Positions 55,104-63,020 of a stretch of DNA of 64,000 nucleotides are shown here, piece by piece; position 1 is the stretch's first letter, and every line of letters begins with the position of its first letter. The notes under the pieces are model-generated. The model was not told the origin of the DNA and did no database searches. It saw only the letters and a program-made list of their open reading frames with translations. The position numbers were made by a program, and so were the translations under genes. The DNA lies in assembly GCA_963746805.1 (NCBI GenBank), contig CAVVCQ010000001.1, positions 1,178,001 through 1,242,000 of the forward strand. Direction: 5' to 3'. Source of the DNA: DATHTC01 sp963746805 (GTDB lineage: Bacteria > Actinomycetota > Thermoleophilia > Gaiellales > Gaiellaceae).

Positions 55104-55249
55104 TCAGGCCGAGCCCGCCTCCCGCTCGGCGCAGTCGGGGCAGAAGACGACGACCTCGACGTCCTCGTCGTCGTAGCCGCCGACGACGAACGCGCGCCAG
55201 CCCTCCGGAACCATCCGCGTGCGGCCGCCCCGCACTCCGTACACGTGAC
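55104..55249 (-). pseudogene. Small zinc-ribbon protein, frameshifted
   Basis: Two partial frames fit one small protein. In one, minus-strand 55249 onward reads VTCTECGAAARG, a first Cys pair. In the other, from about 55215 down to 55104, it reads MVPEGWRAFVVGGYDDEDVE and VVVFCPDCAERE, the second Cys pair. The combination (CxxCG, then GWRAF, then CPxCAERE) matches a common actinobacterial zinc-ribbon protein. A one- or two-base indel near 55215-55225 is needed to join them. The start codon cannot be fixed. Confidence 0.55.
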
Positions 55250-55430
55250 GGCTGCCGGTCGGAGACGGTGGGCGAGACGACGTCTCTTCTCTCGGCCTGC
55301 GACAACCCGGCGGAACGGTCACCCCTCGAGCGCCCGAGGTCAAGTTCCGGTGAACCGTTTTCTGCGCACTTTGCGCCGAACGTCACGCGTGCTCCGCGCG
55401 CTCGCTGCCGAGACATATTCAGGAGCGTCG

Positions 55431-55780
55431 ATGGATGCGACGGCCCTCCGAACCCGATCGCGCCGTCCCGGTCGAGTGCTGCGCGCCGCTCGCGCACCCG
55501 TGCTCTCCGACGAGGAGGCGGCCGCGACGGCCGACCTCTTCAAGGCACTCGCCGACCCGGCGCGCGTGCGGGCGATGCAACCTCCTCGCGACGAGCGGCG
55601 AGCCGGTGTGCATCTGCAACCTGATCGAGCCGCTCGGCCTCTCGCAGCCGACGGTCTCGCACGATGCGCAAGCTTCTCGACGCGGGCCTCGTCGAACGCG
55701 AGCAGCGCGGCCGCTGGGCCGACTTCTCGCTGCGACGCGACGCCGTGGAGACGCTCGCGGCGGTCACGCGCCTCGACTAG
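55431..55780 (+). pseudogene. ArsR family regulator with two frameshifts
   Basis: Three frame segments make one ArsR protein. From ATG 55431: LSDEEAAATADLFKALADPA. After an extra C near 55578 (ATGCAACC for ATGAACC): LLATSGEPVCICNLIEPLGL then SQPTVSH. After a second indel near 55668-55671 (CACGATGCGC): MRKLLDAGLVEREQRGRWAD and FSLRRDAVETLAAVTRLD, ending TAG 55778-55780. The CIC pair before the winged helix is the usual metal site of ArsR/SmtB proteins. No arsenic resistance gene is near. The stop overlaps the threonine dehydratase stop on the other strand. Confidence 0.85.
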
Positions 55781-56747
55781 TTCCAGGTCAGGCCGCGGAG
55801 CTGGTCGAGGTCGAGGTTGCCGCCGCTGAGGACGGCGACGACCTTCGCTCCCGGCGGGGCCTCGACCAGCCCCTCGAGGAGCGCCGCCACCGGCGCGGCC
55901 GCCGCACCCTCGACCACGACCTTCGTCCGCGCCAGCGTCCAGAGCAGCGCCGCGAAGATCTTCTCGTCGGGGAGCGTGACGATCTCGTCGACCATCCGGC
56001 TGACGATCGCCAGCGTCTTCTCCCCGACCCGTTTGACCTTGAGCCCGTCGATCGCGCAGTCCACGCTGCTCCAGCTCGATCCGTCTGCCCTCCGCGACGC
56101 TCCGCTGCATCGCCGGCGCGCCCCGACGACTCGACCCCGATGACGCGAACGTCCGGGTTGACCGCCTTCACCGCGCTCGACACGCCCGAGATCAGCCCCC
56201 CGCCTCCGATCGGGACGACCACGGTGTGGACGTCGGGCAGGTCCTCGACGAGCTCGAGGCCGAGCGTCCCCTGGCCGGCGATCAGCTCGAGGTCGTCGAA
56301 CGGGTGGACGTACGTCAGGCCCCGCTCCGCGACCAGCTCGAGCGCCTTCTCGTTGGCCTCGTCCCAGATCGTCCCGTGCAGGACGACCTCCGCCCCGTAC
56401 CCGCGCGTCGCCTCGACCTTGGCCGGCGTCGCGTTCTCCGCCATCACGACCACCGCGCGGATGCCGTGCAGCGCGGCCGCGAGCGCGACGCCCTGCGCAT
56501 GGTTGCCCGCCGACGAGCAGATCACACCGGCCCGCTTCTCCTCGTCGCTCAGGTGCGCGAACTTGTTCAGCGGGCCGCGGAGCTTGTACGAGCCCGTGCG
56601 CTGGAACGACTCCGCCTTGAGGGAGACGTCGAAGCCGGTCGCGGCGCTCAGCGAGGCCGACCCCAGTAGCGGCGTCCGCCGCGCATGCACCGCGACGTGC
56701 CGCTGCGCCTCGCGGAACACGTCCAGCGGCAGTTCCGTCGCGATCAT
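55777..56747 (-). pseudogene. ilvA: Threonine dehydratase (ammonia-lyase), frameshifted twice
   Basis: ATG 56747 opens a PLP beta-family enzyme: LLGSASLSAATGFDVSLKAE, Schiff-base Lys in SYKLRGPLNKF, SSAGNHAQGVALAAALHG and the PLP phosphate loop VPIGGGGLISGVSSAV. Near 56125-56130 an extra G (TCGGGGCGC) breaks the frame; the next segment is MQRSVAEGRRIELEQ. A second extra base near 56066 (GAGCAGCGTGG) is followed by VDCAIDGLKVKRVGEKTLAI and GAKVVAVLSGGNLDLDQL, ending at 55777. The rebuilt protein has about 322 residues and no C-terminal ACT domain, like catabolic TdcB. It deaminates Thr to 2-oxobutyrate. Both indels are +1 and in GC runs. Confidence 0.88.
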
Positions 56748-56942
56748 CCGAGCCGTCCCTCCCTCGTGGACGGCGACCCTATCGGCTCGCCTGCGACTGG
56801 GCATCGATCGCCTCCGCCCACGCACGAGTCGCCCCGTCGACGTCGGAGGGGCAGCTGCCGAAGCACTTCGCGTACGGGCCTCGGCATGCCCGATGGCCCG
56901 GCCCTAAAGGGCGCCCCCTTGCACCGCGAGTATGCTCCCGCC

Positions 56943-57008
56943 GTGAAGCGCCTGCGTGCATTCCTCGACCGCCTGCGGGCGGACACCGACCGCCGACAGG
57001 TCCGATGA
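56943..57008 (+). CDS. Very small basic peptide ORF (21 residues)
   Basis: GTG 56943 to TGA 57008, sequence VKRLRAFLDRLRADTDRRQVR in outline (basic, helical). A -10-like TATGCT ends 6 bases before the GTG, so the mRNA could be leaderless, as is frequent in actinobacteria. It overlaps the next small ORF by 4 bases (ATGA). Coupling is the main evidence that it is translated. Confidence 0.35.
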   Translation: MKRLRAFLDRLRADTDRRQVR

Positions 57009-57118
57009 CCACCGCTGAAACAGCCGACGCCGACGAACTGCGGCGGGAGACACTGGCGGACGCCGAGCGAACGAAGCGCGAGCAGGAGGAACGCGACCAC
57101 CGCGACCCCGAGGCGTAG
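57005..57118 (+). CDS. Very small acidic/charged peptide ORF (37 residues)
   Basis: ATG 57005 to TAG 57118. Highly charged, probably one helix (ELRRETLADAERTKREQEER). It overlaps the 21-residue ORF by 4 bases. No known family. Low complexity and short length make this tentative. Confidence 0.4.
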   Translation: MTTAETADADELRRETLADAERTKREQEERDHRDPEA

Positions 57119-57202
57119 CGCACCGGGGTACGGGCGTTGGCTACAGAAGAAACGGGTTGAACCGCCGGCGGGGTCACGGCCGGTGGAATTCTGGAACGTT
57201 GA

Positions 57203-57243
57203 GGCCCTCCCGCGCCGCACCCCACGCGCGGCGCGCGAGGGCC
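57203..57243. terminator. Long GC-rich hairpin in a gene-free stretch
   Basis: GGCCCTC (57203-57209) pairs with GAGGGCC (57237-57243), and CGCGCCGC with GCGGCGCG inside, around a 7-base loop. It lies 85 bases after the small ORF and may end its transcript. The rest of 57119-57457 holds only this hairpin and the ANTAR promoter region. Confidence 0.6.
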
Positions 57244-57332
57244 TTCGTGGAGCGTCTCTTCCAAGAGAAAGGACCGGCGTACCTGCGACGCGGATCCGAG
57301 CGCGAGGTCCAGGCGCCCAATCGTTGTAGCGA

Positions 57333-57354
57333 ATTTGTGACAAGAATTACAAAT
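57333..57354 (+). promoter_or_regulatory. AT-rich inverted repeat upstream of the ANTAR gene
   Basis: ATTTGT-(10 bases)-ACAAAT, in a locally AT-rich 30-base stretch quite unlike its surroundings, about 105 bases before the ANTAR start. Likely a promoter with operator; the regulator is unknown. Confidence 0.45.
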
Positions 57355-57457
57355 ACGCGGTACCCTGGACAGGCGTGCTCGTCCCGTAACGCCGTTCTCC
57401 TCGGGCCCAGGGTTTCGCCCCTAAGCGCACAGCCGCAACGGCGCGAAGGAGACGACC

Positions 57458-57808
57458 TTGACCCACGACACGGACGGCACCGACGGCCATCCAGGCCCGC
57501 TTACCGAGCACGAGGAGATCCAGCGGCTGACCCTCCACGCCCTCCTTCGAGGTCAGAAGCTCGCCGAACTCGAAACACAAGTGGGGCAACTCCAGGGCGC
57601 GCTCGACTCGCGACTCATCATCGAGCGCGCCAAGGGGATCCTCGCCGAACGCTACGACCTCTCGATCGATCAGGCATTCGCCCTGCTGCGCGAGTCTGCC
57701 CGCACAAGCCGTCGGCCTCTGCGACAGCTGGCAAGAGACGTCGTCGAGACGCCTCGGCGAATCTCCCCCGCGGACATCGTCGAGGGCCTCAGGCGGCTGG
57801 ATTCCTAG
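57458..57808 (+). CDS. ANTAR-domain RNA-binding protein
   Basis: 116 residues from TTG 57458, with AAGGAG 5 bases upstream. A helical N-terminal part with coiled-coil character (HALLRGQKLAELETQVGQL) leads into the ANTAR domain: LDSRLIIERAKGILAERYDL then SIDQAFALLRESARTSRRPL. ANTAR proteins bind paired hairpins in nascent RNA and prevent termination. There is no receiver or GAF domain, so the signal input is unclear; the N-terminal coil may dimerise or meet a partner. Confidence 0.88.
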   Translation: MTHDTDGTDGHPGPLTEHEEIQRLTLHALLRGQKLAELETQVGQLQGALDSRLIIERAKGILAERYDLSIDQAFALLRESARTSRRPLRQLARDVVETPRRISPADIVEGLRRLDS

Positions 57809-57903
57809 TCGCCGGCGATCCGATCGTCGCCGGGATTCGGACTGTTTCAGCGGTCTTGCGCGGACGGCGCGGCTGCCATGGCGAACACCGCAACCGCCCC
57901 AAT

Positions 57904-57923
57904 TGCAGGCATTTAGGCCTGCA
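57904..57923 (-). terminator. Hairpin downstream of tRNA-Cys
   Basis: TGCAGGC / GCCTGCA, a 7-bp stem with a 6-base loop, starting 9 bases after the tRNA 3' end on the minus strand and followed by ATT. Probable tRNA terminator. Confidence 0.5.
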
Positions 57924-57931
57924 CAGAAAGG

Positions 57932-58002
57932 AGGCGCCTACCGGAGTCGAACCGGTGTACCAGGTTTTGCAGACCTGTGCCTAACCACTCGGCCAAGGCG
58001 CC
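57932..58002 (-). tRNA. tRNA-Cys (GCA)
   Basis: 71 nt on the minus strand. Acceptor arms GGCGCCT (58002-57996) and AGGCGCC (57939-57933), discriminator T at 57932. The anticodon arm CAGGT-CTGCAAA-ACCTG gives anticodon GCA. T-arm ACCGG-TTCGACT-CCGGT. CCA not encoded. Confidence 0.97.
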
Positions 58003-58023
58003 GGGGCACCTACTGTAGCCCGC

Positions 58024-58695
58024 ATGCTCGCGGCCCTTCTCGCCCTGGCACTGGCAGCGGCGCCGCCGCCGACCGTCTGTCTCGACCCCGGTCACGGCGG
58101 CCGCGCGAACCCGGCGACCGAGCCGATCGGGCCAGGATCGTCCACGCGCAAGGTGATGGACGGCGGCGGCGCGGCCGGGGTCGCGACCCGCCAGCGCGAG
58201 GCCGATCTGGCACTCGACGTCTCGCGCCGATTGGCCGCCTCGCTGCGCCGGGACGGGATCCGCGTCGTGCTGACGCGGACGTCGTCCACCGGCCTCAGTC
58301 CCGGGAACGTCGCCCGCGCCCGCACGTGCAACCGCGCCGGGGCGGCGCTCATGCTCCGCATCCACGCGGACGGCTCGAGCGACAGCGCGACCCACGGGAC
58401 GCACACCCTCCGCCCTGCCCTCCGCCGCGGCTGGACGGACGACGTCCACGCGGCGAGCCGGCGCGCCGCGCTGCTCGTCCAGCGCCGCCTGGTCGCGCGG
58501 CTCGGCTCGCGCGACCTCGGGATCCAGCAGCGCGCCGACCTCACCGGCTTCAACTGGGCCGATGTCCCGGTCGTGCTCGTCGAACTCGGCTTCCTCTCCA
58601 ACCCGCGCGAGGACCGGCTGCTCGCCACGCCCGCCTACCGCGCACGCGCCGCCGCCGGCCTGCGGGACGGGGTGCTCGCATTCCTCGGCCGGTGA
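58024..58695 (+). CDS. N-acetylmuramoyl-L-alanine amidase (Amidase_3)
   Basis: 223 residues, starting just 22 bases from the tRNA 5' end and read away from it. A short signal peptide (LAALLALALAAAPPP) leads straight into the catalytic domain. Zinc and catalytic residues: His in CLDPGHGG, Glu in TRQREADLALDVSRRL, His in LMLRIHADGSSDS, and the final Glu in VPVVLVELGFLSNPRED. It cuts the bond between muramic acid and the stem peptide. No cell-wall-binding domain. The stop overlaps the next start (GTGA). Confidence 0.93.
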   Translation: MLAALLALALAAAPPPTVCLDPGHGGRANPATEPIGPGSSTRKVMDGGGAAGVATRQREADLALDVSRRLAASLRRDGIRVVLTRTSSTGLSPGNVARARTCNRAGAALMLRIHADGSSDSATHGTHTLRPALRRGWTDDVHAASRRAALLVQRRLVARLGSRDLGIQQRADLTGFNWADVPVVLVELGFLSNPREDRLLATPAYRARAAAGLRDGVLAFLGR

Positions 58696-59174
58696 AGGTC
58701 GTCGCCGTCGCCGCGCGCGCGTTCCGGCTCTACGCGGCCGCGCTCACCGTCGCCGCCGTGCTGATCGTCGCGGCGTTCGTGGACGACGGTGCCCCGGACG
58801 ACGGCGCCGAGTGGCTCGGCCTCGCGGTCGTCGCGGCCGTCGTGGCGACACCGGCCGTGCTCGTGTTCCTCTTCTCGGCCGCGCTCGCGAGCCTCGCGGC
58901 GTTCCCCGGACGCGTTCGGGGGGCGCCGACGGACCTGCGGGACCACGGCCTCGAGGCGCAGCGGATCTTCGGCCGCCGCGGCTTCGGCAGCCTGCTCCTG
59001 CTGCCGTTCCGGCTGCTCCGCCTCGGCTCGGGCACGCGGGAGACACTGATGCCGTACGCCCCGCTGCTGCCGCTCGTGAGCGTCCCGTTCCTCGCGGCGA
59101 CCGGCCTTGCGGCGCTCGCCGGCCTCGGCCTGCTCCTGCTCGGGCTCTTCGCGCTCGGGGACCTCGCGACTTAG
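58692..59174 (+). CDS. Membrane protein, function unknown
   Basis: 160 residues from GTG 58692, coupled to the amidase gene. Three or four hydrophobic helices (about 9-27, 43-68, 120-135, 138-155) and a basic cytosolic loop (LRDHGLEAQRIFGRRGFGS). No known family. Co-expression with the amidase hints at a cell-envelope role. It converges with the oxidoreductase gene (4-base overlap). Confidence 0.7.
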   Translation: MKVVAVAARAFRLYAAALTVAAVLIVAAFVDDGAPDDGAEWLGLAVVAAVVATPAVLVFLFSAALASLAAFPGRVRGAPTDLRDHGLEAQRIFGRRGFGSLLLLPFRLLRLGSGTRETLMPYAPLLPLVSVPFLAATGLAALAGLGLLLLGLFALGDLAT

Positions 59175-60190
59175 GCCGCGACCCCCGTGAACTGCGGGAT
59201 CACGTCCTGCCCGTACGCCCGCAGCGTCTCCTCCTGCCGCTCCGTCATGAGGTAGACGTTGAACTGGTCGACGCCGATCGACTCGAGCTCCTTGAGCTTC
59301 GCCGTGATCTGCTGCGCGTTCCCGAGCACCGAGAAGCGGTCGGCGATCTCGTCCGGGACGAAGTCGCCGTGCTTCGCGCCGACGCGCGAGTGGTCGTCGT
59401 AGTCGTAGAACTTGCGCTGGAGGACGTAGTCGGTGAGCGCCTGCGGGACGACCGAGCCGTCGGCGCCGTAGCGGTCGATGAGGTCCTGGACGTGGTTCGA
59501 GACCATGGCCGGGAACCACTTCGTCTGCTCACGCGCCTCCGCGATGTCGTCCGAGACGTGGCTCGGCGCGCCGACGATGCACTTGAGCTCCGACGGGTCG
59601 CGGCCTGCCTCCTCGGCGGCCGTCCGGGCCGTGCCCATGATCCACTGGATGATGTCCGGGTCGGCCAGCTGGATGATCACCCCGTCGGCCACGCGGCCCG
59701 CGACCGCGAGCGCCTTCGGCCCGTAGCCGGCGACCCAGAGCGGGATGTCCGGCAGCGCCTCCCGCACCCACTTGAGCTGGAGCTCCTTCTCGTTCCAGCT
59801 CACCTCGCGCCCGTTCATGAAGTCGCGGATCATCGCGCAGCGCCGCTCGAACTCCGCCACCTTCACCGGCTGCTGGCCGATGTAGCGGCGCGCCGAGTCG
59901 CCGCGGCCGATCCCCATGACCATGCGGCCGTCGGAGATGTCGTGCAGCGTCGCGTACATCGAAGCGAGCACCGTCGGGTCGCGCGTCCCCGGGTTGGTGA
60001 CGAAGTGGCCGAACTTCATCCGCTTCGTCCGCTCGACGGCCATCGTCAGCAGCGGCGTCGACTCCTGCCAGAGGACGTGCGAGTCGTACGTCCAGCCGTA
60101 GTCGAACCCCTGCTCCTCGGCGAGCTCGATCAGCTCGAGGAAGCGCGTGTACGGGGGATCGGGCAGGACGGTGACGCCGAAGCTGAGCAT
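59171..60190 (-). CDS. F420-dependent LLM-class oxidoreductase
   Basis: 339 residues. A TIM-barrel luciferase-like flavin/F420 protein. The N-terminus LSFGVTVLPDPPYTRFLELI and FDYGWTYDSHVLWQESTPLL match the TIGR03842 (CPS_4043-type) subfamily. Other family features are GHFVTNPGTRDPTVLASMYA, GRMVMGIGRGDSARRYIG and IPLWVAGYGPKALAVAGRVA. The cofactor is probably F420, as in most actinobacterial members. The substrate is unknown. An in-frame ATG with ribosome site (GGAGGC) sets the start. Confidence 0.9.
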   Translation of the reverse strand: MLSFGVTVLPDPPYTRFLELIELAEEQGFDYGWTYDSHVLWQESTPLLTMAVERTKRMKFGHFVTNPGTRDPTVLASMYATLHDISDGRMVMGIGRGDSARRYIGQQPVKVAEFERRCAMIRDFMNGREVSWNEKELQLKWVREALPDIPLWVAGYGPKALAVAGRVADGVIIQLADPDIIQWIMGTARTAAEEAGRDPSELKCIVGAPSHVSDDIAEAREQTKWFPAMVSNHVQDLIDRYGADGSVVPQALTDYVLQRKFYDYDDHSRVGAKHGDFVPDEIADRFSVLGNAQQITAKLKELESIGVDQFNVYLMTERQEETLRAYGQDVIPQFTGVAA

Positions 60191-60316
60191 GGAGCCTCCT
60201 CGATGCCGGGTCGGGAAAGGCGAGCATAACCCGGGAAACCGCGACGGCTGGACGGGATTTCGGATCCGATTGTCGGGTACAGTCCCCCGGTTCCGTTCCC
60301 GACCCGAGGAGTGTCC

Positions 60317-61858
60317 GTGGCGAAGATGCAGTCGAGGCTGCCCGAGGCGGCGAAGGTGTACGACAACCCGAGCCCCGAGGAGCTGAAGGCGCTGGCTGCG
60401 AAGATGCCGAACGCGCGGCAGACGGCATTCGGGAACCTCAACGTGCAGACGGAGGTCGTGAGCCGCTCGAAGGGCTCCACCTTCATCGTCACGGACGAGC
60501 CCGACGGGCAGAACCAGGCGATCGCGCGCGACGAGTACCTCGCGTGGGCCGAGCGCCAGGACGCCTACATCGCCGGCCGCGAGATGGTGATCGTCGACGG
60601 CTTCATCGGGCACGACCCGGAGTTCCGCGTCGCCGCGCGTCTGTACGTCGAGGCCGCGAACGCGAACATCGCCGGCATGCAGCAGCAGCTCTACTTCCCG
60701 CTCGAGGACGGCGCGGAGTTCGAGCCAGAGCTCTGCGTCATCTACACCCCGAACCTGAAGGCGGAGGGGTACGCGGACGACCGGCTCATCGCCGTCGACC
60801 TCGAGGCGGGCCTCACGCGCGTCTTCAACTCGGACTACTTCGGCGAGTCGAAGAAGGGCGGGCTGCGGATGTGGAACAAGCTCGTCTACGACCGGGGCGG
60901 CCTCCCGCTCCACGCCGGCTGCAAGATCATCCCCACGGACGCCGGCGACAGGGTCGGGCTCATCGTCGGGCTCTCCGGCACGGGCAAGACGACGACGACG
61001 TTCACCAAGCAGAACGGCTCGCTCCCGGTGCAGGACGACTTCGTCGCGTGGCTGCCGAACGGCCGCATCGCGGTCACCGAGAACGGCTGCTTCGCGAAGA
61101 CCTTCGGGCTCAACCCGGAGGACGAGCCGACGATCCACCGCGCCGTGACGCAGCCGGAGTCGTACCTCGAGAACGTCTCGCAGACCGGCGACGCGGTCGA
61201 CTTCTACGACACGTCGTACACGCAGAACGGGCGCGCCACCTTCCCGTTCCGCGTGATCGAGGCGGCCGCCGAGCACGAGATCGAGCGCGCCGACTTCCTC
61301 CTCGTCCTCAACAAGAACGAGAACATCATCCCGGCCGTCGCGAAGCTCGAAGGGCCGCAGGCAGCTGCCTTCTTCATGCTCGGCGAGACACAGGGCACCT
61401 CCGCCGGCGGCGCCGACGAGGCCGGCAAGTTCCTGCGCGTGCCCGGGACGAACCCGTTCTTCCCCGCGTTGCACGACCTGCAGGGGAACCGCTTCCTCGA
61501 GCTGCTCGAGGAGCATCCGCTCGAGGTCTTCCTCATGAACACCGGCCGGGTCGGCGGCGCCGAGTCGGTCGAGGGCTCGAAGAAGGTGAAGATCCGGCAC
61601 TCGTCGGCGATCGTGAAGGGGATCGCCGAGGGCACGATCGCGTGGGAGCGCGACCCCGACTTCGGCTACCTCGTGGCCGCGCACGTGCCGGGGATCGACG
61701 ACGACGACCTCGACGTCCTCCAGCCGCGGCGCCTCTACGAGGCCGCGGGCCGGATGGACGAGTACGAGCGGCAGATCGCGCAGTTCAAGCGCGAGCGCGC
61801 CGAGTACCTGGCGCAGTACGAGAGCCTCAGCGCCGAGATCGTCGACGCGGTTCGCTAG
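60317..61858 (+). CDS. pckA: Phosphoenolpyruvate carboxykinase (ATP)
   Basis: 513 residues from GTG 60317; GAGGA lies 8 bases upstream, so this is preferred over GTG 60311. It converts oxaloacetate and ATP to PEP in gluconeogenesis. The kinase-1a loop GLSGTGKTTTTF and QDDFVAWLPNG, NGCFAKTFGLNPEDEP segments mark the ATP-dependent type. The Mn/PEP-site residues in RMWNKLVYDRGGLPLHAGC and NTGRVGG are present. Length as expected (about 520). The GTP-dependent form used by many other Actinomycetota has a different sequence. Confidence 0.95.
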   Translation: MAKMQSRLPEAAKVYDNPSPEELKALAAKMPNARQTAFGNLNVQTEVVSRSKGSTFIVTDEPDGQNQAIARDEYLAWAERQDAYIAGREMVIVDGFIGHDPEFRVAARLYVEAANANIAGMQQQLYFPLEDGAEFEPELCVIYTPNLKAEGYADDRLIAVDLEAGLTRVFNSDYFGESKKGGLRMWNKLVYDRGGLPLHAGCKIIPTDAGDRVGLIVGLSGTGKTTTTFTKQNGSLPVQDDFVAWLPNGRIAVTENGCFAKTFGLNPEDEPTIHRAVTQPESYLENVSQTGDAVDFYDTSYTQNGRATFPFRVIEAAAEHEIERADFLLVLNKNENIIPAVAKLEGPQAAAFFMLGETQGTSAGGADEAGKFLRVPGTNPFFPALHDLQGNRFLELLEEHPLEVFLMNTGRVGGAESVEGSKKVKIRHSSAIVKGIAEGTIAWERDPDFGYLVAAHVPGIDDDDLDVLQPRRLYEAAGRMDEYERQIAQFKRERAEYLAQYESLSAEIVDAVR

Positions 61859-61877
61859 GAAGGAGCCCAGCGTTCAG

Positions 61878-61908
61878 TGTCAGGCACCGGCCATGGCCGG
61901 TGTCAGAC
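61878..61908 (-). terminator. Palindromic terminator at the end of the MFS gene, related to 27907-27926
   Basis: CACCGGCC-AT-GGCCGGTG is a perfect palindrome with flanking GTCTGA/TCAGGC that almost pairs. On the minus strand GTCTGACACCGGCCATGG includes the MFS stop codon. The same 18-base string occurs at 27909-27926, so this is a dispersed repeat, probably a two-way terminator with pckA. Confidence 0.65.
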
Positions 61909-62988
61909 GCTCTTGCGCGGTGGCAGGGCCACGATCATCGCCACGGCCAGCAACGCGGCCACGACGAACCCGATGCGGCCCTCGCTCGGCAGCGAGAACG
62001 TGAGCCCCAGGAGCGGCGTCCCGACGAGGACGGCGGAGATCGCCCACGAGTTGACGAAGCCGATCGCCGCCCCGGGGGCGTCGGGGCGGAGCCGCTGCGC
62101 CTCGGTGAACACGTAGGCGAACGGGATGCCCGCTGCGAGCCCGGCGAGCAATGCGCCGAGCGCGAGCAGGACGAGCGGGAGCGGCAGTGCCAGGAGGGCG
62201 AGGCCGAGCGCCAGGCCGGCGGCGCTCGCGATCAGCTCCGGCCGCGCCCGCTCCGGATGCCCGCGCAGGAGCGCGCCGCCCAGCGGCCTCGTCACGATCC
62301 CGGCGACGAGCAGGAGCGCGCCCACGACCGCCGCGACCGCGCGCGGCTCGCCGTGCCGCTCGAGCAACGGCACGGCCCAGTTCGCCGCCACCACCGACAC
62401 GCCGAAGCTGCCCGCGTGGATCACGCCGAGGCGGATGAGGCGCCGGTCGAGCACGAGCCCGGACGCCGCCCAGGCGTGGCGCGGGTCGCGGGGCGCCGTC
62501 AGCAGGACGGCGGCGGTGACGAGCGCTGCGGCGAGCCCCGTCCAGTACGGCGCCCGCCAGTCCAGCAGCCCGACGAGCTGCGGCGTGATCGCGATGGCGA
62601 GGCCGCCGCCGGCCATCGTCGACGCGCCGTACAGGCCCTGGAGCGCGGGCCCGCCGCCGGTCGCCCGCACGTAGTCCGAGCCCGCGACGAAGCCCGCGCC
62701 GCTCCCGATCCCGATCACGAGCCGCGCCCCGCCCGCGAGCCACGGGTCCGGCGCGAGCAGCGCGAGCACGTTGCCCGCGGCGCAGCAGGCAAGCGCGACG
62801 AAGCCGACCCGCCGCGCGCCCCAGCGGTCGGATGCACGGCCGGCCGGGATCTGCGAGACGAGGTGGGTGAGGAAGAGCGCCGTCGTCAGCAGGCCGACGA
62901 CGGGAAGCGACGTCTCGTAGGCGTCGGCGAGCGGGTCGGCGACGGCGCCGACGTTCGCGATGTTCCAGGTCACGCCCGCGCCCAGCAC
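61903..62988 (-). CDS. MFS transporter
   Basis: About 361 residues and 10-12 membrane helices; GTG 62988 is used, but a start up to 40 bases earlier, near the upstream gene's stop, is possible. The family loop is AGRASDRWGARRVGFVALA. The protein has a conserved N-terminal helix (VLGAGVTWNIANVGAVADPL). It resembles the nitrate/nitrite, cyanate or unknown small-molecule branch. It follows the amidohydrolase gene within about 30 bases and may carry that enzyme's substrate. Confidence 0.82.
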   Translation of the reverse strand: MLGAGVTWNIANVGAVADPLADAYETSLPVVGLLTTALFLTHLVSQIPAGRASDRWGARRVGFVALACCAAGNVLALLAPDPWLAGGARLVIGIGSGAGFVAGSDYVRATGGGPALQGLYGASTMAGGGLAIAITPQLVGLLDWRAPYWTGLAAALVTAAVLLTAPRDPRHAWAASGLVLDRRLIRLGVIHAGSFGVSVVAANWAVPLLERHGEPRAVAAVVGALLLVAGIVTRPLGGALLRGHPERARPELIASAAGLALGLALLALPLPLVLLALGALLAGLAAGIPFAYVFTEAQRLRPDAPGAAIGFVNSWAISAVLVGTPLLGLTFSLPSEGRIGFVVAALLAVAMIVALPPRKSV

Positions 62989-63020
62989 GAGCGCGGCGAC
63001 GGCGGCGCGGCCGGGTCGTG

